Positions 1 through 8,200 of a stretch of 11,431 nucleotides of DNA are shown here, one piece after another. Each line of letters begins with the position of its first letter. Positions within the stretch are counted from its first letter, which is position 1. The notes beneath the pieces are model-generated. The model was not told where the DNA came from, did not search any database, and saw only the letters and a program-made list of their open reading frames with translations. The DNA is from Methanospirillum hungatei (GTDB lineage Archaea; Halobacteriota; Methanomicrobia; Methanomicrobiales; Methanospirillaceae): contig NZ_JAIWNS010000171.1 of the NCBI RefSeq assembly GCF_020216685.1, positions 1-11,431 on the forward strand, written 5' to 3'. A program made the position numbers and the translations under genes.

Positions 1-311
1 AGAAGATCCCCGAGATCTGAAAAATTACACTGAAAGTTCGCTCGGACCTTACCATAATTCGCTCTGTATTCCTTCTCCGGCTTCTTCCCTGGTTCTGGCA
101 TTCTCCATTTCTCCTCAATAAGATTTCCTTTCCGAAGCAAAAGCAGCCCATCTCTGACGTAATCTGTTCCGACAACATCACAAAGCTCCGTACGGGTCAT
201 CCAATTCTTATCCAGGAGTTCGAGAATTTTCTTATAATGAGTATTATTAAATACCACGAAAAGGGGAACCAGCTCTACCGGATCATTCACAATCCGCACA
301 TGACCCGTCAA
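1..311 (-). CDS. Partial winged-helix (ArsR-like) regulator, 3' end outside window
   Basis: An open minus-strand frame of about 103 codons runs from TTG at 311-309 off the left edge. An in-frame TAG lies seven codons upstream of that TTG. The visible product starts MTGHVRIVNDPVELVPLF and continues with a helix-rich segment (HYKKILELLDKNWMTRTEL) like the recognition part of a winged helix. It then has a charged stretch (WRMPEPGKKPEKEYRANYG) that resembles small ArsR-type regulators I recall from Methanomicrobiales. The start is uncertain: TTG at 311 or GTG at 299. The only clear TATA-like stretch (322-331) is too close to TTG 311 for a usual archaeal promoter but fits a leaderless GTG 299. The gene is divergent from hypF, but nothing shows that it regulates hypF. 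Coding status is supported by the uninterrupted frame and coherent composition; the family call is from memory of similar proteins. Confidence 0.55.
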   Translation of the reverse strand, partial: MTGHVRIVNDPVELVPLFVVFNNTHYKKILELLDKNWMTRTELCDVVGTDYVRDGLLLLRKGNLIEEKWRMPEPGKKPEKEYRANYGKVRANFQCNFSDLGDL

Positions 312-367
312 TTCAAAACCCTATTATAATAACGTTGGATAAAAAATTAAAGGTTACTTGTACAAAA
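312..367. promoter_or_regulatory. Divergent promoter region between the regulator and hypF
   Basis: This 56-base spacer is strongly AT-rich. The stretch TATTATAATA at 322-331 is a plausible archaeal TATA box on the plus strand: a transcription start about 25 bases downstream (near 352) would give a short leader before the hypF ATG at 368. Because the stretch is nearly self-complementary it could also serve the minus-strand regulator. A second AT run (340-350) might do the same. No operator-like palindrome is obvious. No transcription start was measured. Confidence 0.35.
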
Positions 368-2593
368 ATGCCAAAACAGGGTCATATCATTATCAGGGGG
401 ATAGTCCAGGGGGTCGGTTTCCGTCCGTTTGTGTACGCCAGGGCTATTGCGCATGGAATCCACGGGTCAGTCTGTAACACCGGATCAGAAGTGCAGATAG
501 ATGCCTGGGGAGATCATTTTGACGATTTTCTGAGTGATCTGAGAAAAGGGCCACCACTCTCCATCATCGACTCAGTTGAAGTTCACCCGATCTCAGGGGT
601 TTCACCGAAATCCTTCCAAATATTAAAAAGTCATGACGGTGTCAGGACCGGTCTTATTCCTCCGGACATTGCCACCTGCCCGGACTGTATCAAAGATATC
701 TTCACCCCAAACGGAAGGTATGAAGGATATTTTGCGACATCCTGCGTGAACTGCGGACCCCGGTATTCAATCATCAAAACTCTGCCATATGACCGGGAGA
801 GAACTGCAATGGATGAATTTCCACCCTGTGGAGATTGCTCAGGGGAGTATTCAGATCCCCAGAGCCGCAGACATCATGCCCAGACAATCGCGTGTCAGGT
901 CTGCGGGCCAGACCTTGTTCTTCATTCCGGGACCGGTGCAGTGATCAAAGAAGACAACCCGATTAAGAGAACTGCACAACTCCTTGATCAGGGATCCATT
1001 ATTGCCATTCGGGGGATCGGCGGGTTTCATATCACATGCACCGGCGATATGGCCAGGACGTTAAAAGAGCGTCTTGGCAGAACAGAGCAGCCCTTTGCCA
1101 TCATGGCCGGAAAAAAATGGATTCTAAATAATACATCCATATCTTTGGATGAAGAAAAGGTCCTGCAGAGTGAGATCTCACCAATCGTAGTTCTGGATAA
1201 AAAAGATCCCAACGCATTCGATCATGTCAGTAATCTTCATACTATCGGATGCATGGTACCCTATACCGGTCTGCACCATCTTCTCTTCTCCCATCTGAAA
1301 GCACCATATCTTATCATGACCAGTGCCAATGCACCCGGTTATCCGATGATTACGACATTGGCCGAGGCAGTGAGGAAACTTTCGGGGATCACCGACTATT
1401 ATCTCACCCATACCCGTGATATCATCAACCGGTGTGACGACTCGGTCATCAGAAAAGGATATATCATTCGTCTTTCACGGGGATATGCACCAAAGAGAAC
1501 AAAGATAGATCTTGGTAATACCGCTATCCTTGGGACAGGACCTGAACTGAACGCAACCATTACCCTCTATACCCAGGGGTTTTGTATAACCTCACCCCAC
1601 ATCGGCAATGTCAGAAATCCAGGGACCTATGCATATCTGAAAGAGACAATTTCCTGTCTGTGCAATCTGATGCAGCCGGATATCAAAATTATCGCTCATG
1701 ATCTCCACCCGCAGTTCCTCTCAACCAGGTATGCAAAAGAACTGAGTGAAGATACCGGGGCTCTTCTCGTTCCGGTCCAGCACCATGAAGCTCACATCGC
1801 TGCGGCATGTCAGGAAGAGTGTATCGGGATTGCAATCGATGGGGTTGGGTATGGATCAGACGGGACGATCTGGGGCGGTGAGATATTCCAGGGTTCTGCT
1901 CCGCACTATTCCAGAGTAGGGCACCTCATGCCGGTTTTGATGCCGGGGGGGGATCTGGCTACTCTCTGGCCTGAACGGATGCTCTATGGTATTCTTCCTG
2001 ATGAACAGACACATCAGTTACTTTTGTCACGGGGATGGAGAGAACCGGATCTTTCCATATTAGAAAAACAAGTCTCAAAACGGTTCAATACCGCTGTCAC
2101 CTCAAGTACTGGCAGGGTCCTGGATGCGGCAGCTGCACTCCTGGGAATTTGCAGGAAAAAGACATATGACGGAGAGCCTGCAATGAAACTTGAGTCAGCC
2201 GCCTATGGAGCATCTCCAGAGACCTGGGAGATTCCGCTTACCAGAATTGGTCAGGCAGACGTACTTGACACACCGTCACTTCTTAAAAAAGCCAGAGATC
2301 GGTTTATGTCTGACCCAAAAGATCCTCAAAATATTCAGCAGATCGCAGCATCTATTCAGTTTAACCTGGCCCGGGGGATCGGAGAAATTGCCTGTAACGC
2401 CGCAGCATGTGCAGGACTAGAGACCATTGCATTATCCGGGGGCGTTGCATATAACGAGATGATCCGGAATACTATCCGGGAGACGGTGCATAATAACGGG
2501 TACCAATTGTGCATAAACCATGATATGCCACTTGGAGACGGGTGTATCTCCTTTGGTCAGTGTGTATATGCCGGCAAAAAAGAGATGTTATGA
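368..2593 (+). CDS. hypF: HypF, carbamoyltransferase for [NiFe]-hydrogenase maturation
   Basis: HypF makes carbamoyl-adenylate from carbamoyl phosphate and ATP and transfers the carbamoyl group to the C-terminal cysteine of HypE. This is the source of the CN ligands of [NiFe]-hydrogenases, and it acts in the cytoplasm. All HypF modules are present in the 741-residue product: an acylphosphatase domain (GIVQGVGFRP at 11-20); a zinc-binding domain with four CxxC pairs at 104, 126, 154 and 176, spaced C-X2-C-X18-C-X2-C-X24-C-X2-C-X18-C-X2-C as in the family; a YrdC-like domain (about 197-375, with SANAPG at 319 and RGYAP at 371); and a Kae1-like domain with HHEAH at 472-476, D491, D498 and the SGGVAYNE loop near 690. 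Length is normal. I chose ATG 368 because the acylphosphatase domain begins just after it and AAAGGT lies upstream, though about 13 bases away. TTG 335 would add 11 residues and has no ribosome binding site. No other hyp gene is adjacent. Confidence 0.96.
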   Translation: MPKQGHIIIRGIVQGVGFRPFVYARAIAHGIHGSVCNTGSEVQIDAWGDHFDDFLSDLRKGPPLSIIDSVEVHPISGVSPKSFQILKSHDGVRTGLIPPDIATCPDCIKDIFTPNGRYEGYFATSCVNCGPRYSIIKTLPYDRERTAMDEFPPCGDCSGEYSDPQSRRHHAQTIACQVCGPDLVLHSGTGAVIKEDNPIKRTAQLLDQGSIIAIRGIGGFHITCTGDMARTLKERLGRTEQPFAIMAGKKWILNNTSISLDEEKVLQSEISPIVVLDKKDPNAFDHVSNLHTIGCMVPYTGLHHLLFSHLKAPYLIMTSANAPGYPMITTLAEAVRKLSGITDYYLTHTRDIINRCDDSVIRKGYIIRLSRGYAPKRTKIDLGNTAILGTGPELNATITLYTQGFCITSPHIGNVRNPGTYAYLKETISCLCNLMQPDIKIIAHDLHPQFLSTRYAKELSEDTGALLVPVQHHEAHIAAACQEECIGIAIDGVGYGSDGTIWGGEIFQGSAPHYSRVGHLMPVLMPGGDLATLWPERMLYGILPDEQTHQLLLSRGWREPDLSILEKQVSKRFNTAVTSSTGRVLDAAAALLGICRKKTYDGEPAMKLESAAYGASPETWEIPLTRIGQADVLDTPSLLKKARDRFMSDPKDPQNIQQIAASIQFNLARGIGEIACNAAACAGLETIALSGGVAYNEMIRNTIRETVHNNGYQLCINHDMPLGDGCISFGQCVYAGKKEML

Positions 2594-3712
2594 GGCTGGT
2601 TTAAGCATAACTTTTGGAATCAGCTTCATCTCATTCGGACGTATCGTCACATTCACGGTCTTCTTCTGATACCCTTCTTTCTGGAATGTGAGCGAACGGG
2701 AACCAGCCGGAACAATCAGGGTAGCAGGAGTCGTTCCGAGGTAAATGTCACCCATAAGCACCTCAGCTCCGGATGGCTGCGAGGTCACCATGACAAATCC
2801 GGACGGGCCTGTCGGATAGTCACCAACAACCCGGATGATCTCCGGTTTTCTCTCCACCGATGAGTAATTATCACTGATTACTTCAAGGGTTACCGTATAC
2901 CGGCCGATGCCACCATACACATGGGTCGGATTCTGTACCGTTGAGAGTGTTCCATCTCCAAAGTCCCATCTCCACTTCTTCGGAGTTCCCGTGGAATGAT
3001 CTGTAAAGTTTACGGTCAGTGGTGGTGTCCCGGTCATTGGCTGTGCAGTAAAGGCTGCAATAAGCGGTTCAGGCTCTACTGTTGGGATATGGGTTGGTTC
3101 CTCAGTCGGGGTGGACGTCGGCTCAACGGTCGGTGTTGGTATTGGAGTGGTTGGAACAGGAGTCGGTCCACCAGTTTGTGTGGGTGTCGGGACCTGAGTT
3201 GTCGGAGCAGGGGTTGGTTCACCGGTCGGTGGAGGTGTCGGAACCGCAGAGCCTACAGTGACATGGCCGGGCTGAATGGTCACTGATACAGGATTTCCAT
3301 TATCATCCGTCAGCTCCGTTATTGCAATCTGAACCTCTGATGAACCATCTGCCAGACCCTGTACGTTCAGGGTGGCTAATTTTACCGAACGTGCTCCTGC
3401 TTTAATCTGATCGGTAAGGTCTACTGCAACAATACTGACTGTAGAAGCAGGAAGCGTTGACGCAGAATTCATACTAAAGGCTGCAGGAAAATTCACCGAT
3501 GAAAACTCTGCAGAACCTGCAGGATTCATGGATACCTCGAGCTGATATCCCGCTAATCCACTGGAAGCCTGATCCAGCATAACATCAATACTTCCGGATG
3601 AACCGGAAGTTGCCAGAGTCAGATCTGTCGCAGATAATGTAGCTCCGTGAACCCCGGCCCCCAGAGTGAGAAGGAGGAAGAGGACACAGAAACCAAGATT
3701 TTGTCCTTTCAT
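2588..3712 (-). CDS. Exported cohesin-like / PKD / PEGA protein (374 aa)
   Basis: The function is unknown; it is probably a cell-surface adaptor. Residues 1-23 form a signal peptide (MKG then a Leu-rich core, likely cleavage before ATLS). Residues 24-155 are a cohesin-like beta-sandwich: alternating strands, GLAGYQLEV near 52-60 and TDDNGNPVS near 135-143. Residues 157-216 are a Pro/Thr linker, 217-296 one PKD domain (WRWDFGDGT, NPTHVY, YTVTLEV), and 305-372 one PEGA domain (SQPSGAEV, YLGTTPA, FQKEGYQKK). There is no C-terminal membrane helix or sorting signal. ATG 3712 is preferred over GTG 3721 because AGGTGA sits five bases before it, the same site used by the next gene upstream; GTG 3721 lies inside that AGGTGA. 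It follows that gene by 75 bases and is probably its operon partner and paralogue. Its stop overlaps the end of the convergent hypF. The cohesin assignment is by fold pattern and motif; PKD and PEGA are clear. Confidence 0.88.
   Translation of the reverse strand: MKGQNLGFCVLFLLLTLGAGVHGATLSATDLTLATSGSSGSIDVMLDQASSGLAGYQLEVSMNPAGSAEFSSVNFPAAFSMNSASTLPASTVSIVAVDLTDQIKAGARSVKLATLNVQGLADGSSEVQIAITELTDDNGNPVSVTIQPGHVTVGSAVPTPPPTGEPTPAPTTQVPTPTQTGGPTPVPTTPIPTPTVEPTSTPTEEPTHIPTVEPEPLIAAFTAQPMTGTPPLTVNFTDHSTGTPKKWRWDFGDGTLSTVQNPTHVYGGIGRYTVTLEVISDNYSSVERKPEIIRVVGDYPTGPSGFVMVTSQPSGAEVLMGDIYLGTTPATLIVPAGSRSLTFQKEGYQKKTVNVTIRPNEMKLIPKVMLKPAS
3065..3244 (-). repeat. Low-complexity Pro/Thr linker
   Basis: These bases encode about 60 residues of imperfect PTPxPT, EPTxxPT and PTxEP units between the cohesin-like and PKD domains of the 374-residue protein. 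On the plus strand the DNA appears as repeated GTCGG/GTTGG words. Such linkers are usually extended and often glycosylated in exported proteins. The repeat may vary in length between strains by slippage, which is an inference. Confidence 0.8.
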
Positions 3713-3787
3713 TTCATTCACCTGTCCGTCCCATCGTGCAAGATGGTGCTAAAATTGCTAAACATCTTCTCATAAAGGGAAGATAGT
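3713..3787 (-). other. Intergenic spacer with two short inverted repeats
   Basis: The 75-base gap between the 465- and 374-residue genes holds a 6-bp inverted repeat (3764-3769 with 3779-3784, 9-base loop) just after the upstream stop, and a 5-bp one (3731-3735 with 3742-3746, 6-base loop) just before the AGGTGA ribosome binding site of the downstream gene. Neither is followed by a T run in the transcribed sense and no good TATA box is seen. I read this as an intra-operon spacer; the hairpins may affect RNA stability or translation, or may be chance. Confidence 0.3.
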
Positions 3788-5185
3788 TCAGGGGTACTGA
3801 ACATATTCAACCGTCCTGTTCAGAGAGAAGTATGGCTCCTCGTAATGATAGGTCTGTATCACCGCAAGGCCATTCTTGATCTCAAGGGTGTCATTCCATG
3901 GTTCATAGCCTTCCTTTTGTAAGGTCAGGTTATGCGTTCCGACAGCGAGGTTCATCACCATAATATCTGTCTTTCCAACCGGTGTATCATCAATCGTGAC
4001 ATTCACCAGCTCCGGATATGAAACGATGTATGCTGCACCGGTCTGGGGTGGATTTGCAGATAATGCTCCAATCTCAGCAAGATGTGGCATCATCACAAAC
4101 CCGGAGATGAAGGTTGGAAGGACGTCATCAAGGATCGATATCGGAGAGACGACATCGTAATACCCTTCCTTATGAAGTCGCAGTTGATAATCCCTGGACG
4201 TAAGATTCGTGAGAAATGCAGGAGTTACACCCTGATACGCATTGTTCAGGTATACTTCTGCTCCGTCTGGGACAGAAAATATGGTAACATTGTTTTTTGC
4301 TCCCCGGACAGGAAGGTGCATCGGCTTTACCGTGATAAAACCGATTTTTTCCGTGGTATTGGTATATTCACTGTTTGAAGCGGTGAGTGATACCGTGTAT
4401 ACTCCGGGAATCCGGTAAATATGCTGGGGATTCTGAAGAGGGGAGGTGTTGTCACTTGACTCATCTCCAAAGTCCCACATGAATTTTGTTGGATACCCGG
4501 TGGAGTTATCGGTAAAGAAAACGGTCATGGGAGCAGAGCCCTCCTGAAGCTGGGCAGTGAAATCTGCGACAACCGTCGGAACCGGTGTAGGGGTCACAGG
4601 TGGTGTAACTTGAACTACCGGGTTGTTCTCCTGAATTTCCGGAGTTACCTCCGGGGTGGGTGCCGGGGGAGAGGAGGACTGGGGTGTCTGGACCGGGACT
4701 GGTGCTGTGGTCTGGCTCCCGACGGTGATGGTAGCAGGAGAAAGTTCTGCCGAAATGGGGTTCCCATTGTCATCGGTGATTTCTGTGATGTCGAGTGTAA
4801 GGGTTGCGACACCCTCATACAATCCTTCAATGCCAAGTGTACAGATTTGTACCTGCCCTGTCCCGGCTTCAACCTTCATCTCAAGATCCAATGCAGATAC
4901 CAACACCTTCTCACCAGGTGTTCCCTCTACAACTTTAATTCCAGCCCATTCAGGCATTGTTACTGAAGATACCTGTGCAACCCCGGCTGGAGCAAATGAC
5001 GTGGTAAATTTATAACCGGCAATTCCTCCAGGAGCTGAATCAAGAAGAACGGGAAGTTCAACTTTTTGTCCGACGGTACTGATTTTGATATCTTCTAAGG
5101 ATATCTTCTCAGCCCATACTGTTCCACAAAGGAACAATGAAACCATGCATATGGTCAGAATGCTTGTAAGGTATTTGTTTTTCAT
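3788..5185 (-). CDS. Exported cohesin-like / PKD / double PEGA protein (465 aa)
   Basis: The function is unknown; it is probably an extracellular adaptor or receptor. Residues 1-25 are a signal peptide (MKNKY then a hydrophobic core, ending VWA before EKIS). Residues 26-157 are a cohesin-like beta-sandwich with GGIAGYKF near 53-60 and TDDNGNPIS near 137-145, closely matching the same domain in the 374-residue neighbour. Residues 158-205 are a Pro/Thr/Gln linker. Residues 206-287 are a PKD domain (FMWDFGDES, NPQHIY, YTVSLTASN). Two PEGA domains follow, about 298-366 (FSVPDGAEVYLNN, LHKEGYYD) and 384-445 (TIDDTPVGKT, LQKEGYEPW). There is no membrane anchor at the C-terminus. ATG 5185 has AGGTGA four bases upstream, a strong site. 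It starts 21 bases after the stop of the 1531-residue gene, so co-transcription is likely. PKD and PEGA calls are firm; the cohesin call is by pattern and paralogy. Confidence 0.9.
   Translation of the reverse strand: MKNKYLTSILTICMVSLFLCGTVWAEKISLEDIKISTVGQKVELPVLLDSAPGGIAGYKFTTSFAPAGVAQVSSVTMPEWAGIKVVEGTPGEKVLVSALDLEMKVEAGTGQVQICTLGIEGLYEGVATLTLDITEITDDNGNPISAELSPATITVGSQTTAPVPVQTPQSSSPPAPTPEVTPEIQENNPVVQVTPPVTPTPVPTVVADFTAQLQEGSAPMTVFFTDNSTGYPTKFMWDFGDESSDNTSPLQNPQHIYRIPGVYTVSLTASNSEYTNTTEKIGFITVKPMHLPVRGAKNNVTIFSVPDGAEVYLNNAYQGVTPAFLTNLTSRDYQLRLHKEGYYDVVSPISILDDVLPTFISGFVMMPHLAEIGALSANPPQTGAAYIVSYPELVNVTIDDTPVGKTDIMVMNLAVGTHNLTLQKEGYEPWNDTLEIKNGLAVIQTYHYEEPYFSLNRTVEYVQYP
4571..4714 (-). 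repeat. Low-complexity Pro-rich linker
   Basis: These bases encode about 48 residues rich in Pro, Thr, Val and Gln (for example PVPVQTPQ and VTPPVTPTPVPT) joining the cohesin-like and PKD domains of the 465-residue protein. It is shorter and less regular than the linker of the paralogue at 3065-3244, so the two have diverged faster here than in the folded domains. Confidence 0.7.
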
Positions 5186-5206
5186 GAGATCACCTGAAAT
5201 GAAAGG

Positions 5207-8200
5207 TTACCAGATGAGATTGAAATACTCAACAATATCATCGGTATCAATCCGGTTGTTATGATTATAGTCAAATGGCGGAATCGGCATACCGACAAAT
5301 CCTCCTGAAACCCAGGTGTTAAAGAACACGGTAACATCTGCGGTGTTTACAACCCCGTTGCCATCAAAGTCATCGATAAGTCCGTCATGTACACCAGGAG
5401 GCCATATATCCGCAGGCTTATTCGTGTACCCGGGGAGGGGACTGACTGCATATACGTGAATATCAGCAGGAACTCCTGTCAAAGACATGAAAGAGGAGCC
5501 ATACTGAGCTATTGATGTACCATTTAACCTCAGATCTGCATCTCCTGCAGAAATTCCAGTCAGACTGATATTTCCTAATGATATATTTCTGGAACCGGCT
5601 GGAAGCATTCCACTATCCTTATACCCTGACAAGGTAATCGAATCAAACGCCGGACTAACTGAATACGTGAAATGATCTACCCATGATGGAGATGTTGCCC
5701 AGTTCCGGATATGTGCCCGTGCTGAATTATTCAGATCAATCTTTACCGTATACGAAGAAAGCCCATAGTCTGCTTTACTTAAAACAACATTCAGAACCCG
5801 GTAATTGAGATCCTCAGTAATAAGAGTTATATTCTGAGGAACGAAGTAAACCTGTCCCGATGTATCAGCACTGGTAATATTTACATTCCGATACCCGATT
5901 CCGGTTGCTCCATACTTATTCCAGACCTCCAATGTTACATTCCACACTGCAGTTGTATTGAATGCATGGCTCACAGACGATAATCCTGACACATTCTGAC
6001 TGCCATCAGTAAAATGCCAGTTCCAATTGATCGGAGAACCTGAAGACTGATCAGTAAAGAGGATACTCTGTCCGACAATCCCTGAGGGCGGGGTTGCACT
6101 AAAGTTCACAATGATCGGGGGGTATACACCTATCCAGTCGGTGTACAAACCACCAGTTGTCCCGGAACCATACGTGGTATTGGTAATCTGCAGCACTGGC
6201 GTGTAATCCCTGACGGTGTAGTATTTGTGTGATATATTAAACCAGGTATTATCGGAAGGCCACCCGGCTGCTCTGGTCTGAGTTGTTGTATTTAAATCGC
6301 CAAAGTTCCATACGGCTGTATCTATCAACGTACCATCAGTAGTATTCCCAATGAACGTGACATTGAGAACCGGAGTACCATTAACCGGATTTTCTGAAGT
6401 TGGAGGGAACGTGCTATTCCCAAATAATATTTTAGGTGTCATGTTTCCATTGACGGTTATCCAATCGGTATAATTTGCACTCGCTACATGACCACAATCA
6501 TTTGTCACGGTAAGGTTCACCGTGTATGTCCCTGCGGTGTTGTAAACATGATAGGGATTTTGAGTGGTATTCGAACCACCATCACCAAATCTCCAATCCC
6601 AGGATGTTGGAACTCCCGTAGATGTATCAGTAAATTGAACACCTAATGGAGCGGTGCCAGCTCTGGGAGATGCCGTAAATCCGGCAGTAACATTCCCACT
6701 AACCAGAACGTAGTTAGATTGTGTATAAGTATTTGAACCTGCTGCATTCGATGCTGTCAGACTGACGGTGTACGTTCCCGCATGCAGATAGGTATGGGTC
6801 GCATTCTGGGTCGTATTATTCGCAGAGTTATCGCCAAAATTCCACTGCCATGCGGTTGGAGCTCCATAATCCACCGTCCCCACAGGAGATGTATCGTTAA
6901 AAATCACCGTAAGCGGAAGACACCCTATTCGTGGAGTGGTTGAACTATTCACAAACCTGGCCAACGGTGGTGCCAGAACTCTGATCCGTTTTGAACCTAC
7001 GATATTCGTATTATTATCACAACAGGTCCCCGAAGGAGCGGTCATATTTACCGTGTATGTCCCCTGCTGAGAGAACAGGTGATGAGTAGTCTGACCGGTC
7101 TGATTCAGAGAGCCATCAGCGAAATACCACTCGTAGGATGCAGGAGTGTAATTCACTGCGTATCCGTTGAATGTAATGTCAGTGTTTATTGGAACATCAA
7201 TCGGATCTGCGGTGTTATTGTACCCTGCAACGGTAAAGTTTGCACTTGTATATGGATTACAATAGGTAATATCAACCGGATCACTCACGAGAATACTGGT
7301 GTAGGTGTATAGGGTGAGGGTTGCCGGGTAGGTTCCCGGTGCTGTATAATTATGAGTTACGGGAATCGAAGCTGATCCAGTATCATTTACCGGTGAACCA
7401 TCACCAAAATTCCAGATCCTGTTCAGAATATTTCCTGAACCGGTTGTCGTTTCAGTGAAAGTAACAGTCATATTAGGATCACCTGTCCCACAAACCCGAC
7501 TTGCTGTGAAGGAAGGATTGAGTGATGGCTGGCCGAATTTCATGACAAAGGCATCAAAACTACCCTGGAAGTCACCACTAAAGTTCCCACCAATATAGAG
7601 CCTGTTTCCGTAAACCGTCTGGTTGATCCATTTGTACACCGGGAATGCTTCCCGTTCACAGTCACTACCACAGACCAGATTGAGCATAGTCGGAGAACTG
7701 GTATATCCGGTAACAAAACTGGTATTTCCATCAGGTGATATCGCAACACCCCTGCTCACATCATCGCGGTACCCTCCGAACAGGGTCGATGACTCAGCCG
7801 AGCGGCCGTCACTCTTAATCACCGTCAGGAATCCATCCTGGCCACCAGATGCCTGTTTAATGGTATTAATAAGACCACTCCGGGGGATCTGGGAGGAACG
7901 ACTATAACCGGTGACAAACGCACGGAATGAGGAGTCTACTTTGATATCATACCCCCAGTCATCCATGCTTCCTCCGAGATAGGTCGAATAGATAAGACCT
8001 GTTCCATCAGAACTAAATTTTGTAACATATGCATCTTTCTCAAATGCATCATATGGCCACCCCTTCACCGTCTGTAACGCCATATTCGTGACGGGGAAAT
8101 CGGTAGAGGCGGTTGCTCCGGTGATATATGCACTTCCTGCAGAGTCAACAGCAACCGCTTCACCATAGTCATACCCGGTTGAGCCACCCAGATAGGTCGC

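Noticed and set aside
335..367. TTG 335 as the hypF start, adding 11 residues
   Set aside because: No ribosome binding site precedes it and the added residues are not part of the acylphosphatase domain, which begins right after ATG 368.
1523..2590. Kae1/TsaD-like tRNA-modification protein as a separate gene
   Set aside because: It is the C-terminal domain of HypF in a continuous frame with the acylphosphatase, zinc-finger and YrdC-like domains.
2996..3286. Plus-strand open frame rich in Trp, Arg and Gly opposite the Pro/Thr linker
   Set aside because: It is the antisense of a repetitive Pro/Thr coding region, has an implausible composition and no ribosome binding site.
4610..5015. Overlapping plus- and minus-strand open frames over the 465-residue gene
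   Set aside because: They are shadows in other frames of a gene with clear domains; their compositions are not protein-like.
7079..7907. Several open frames of 69 to 94 codons within the giant gene
   Set aside because: They lie inside well-supported SBBP and PKD coding sequence and show no domains or start signals.
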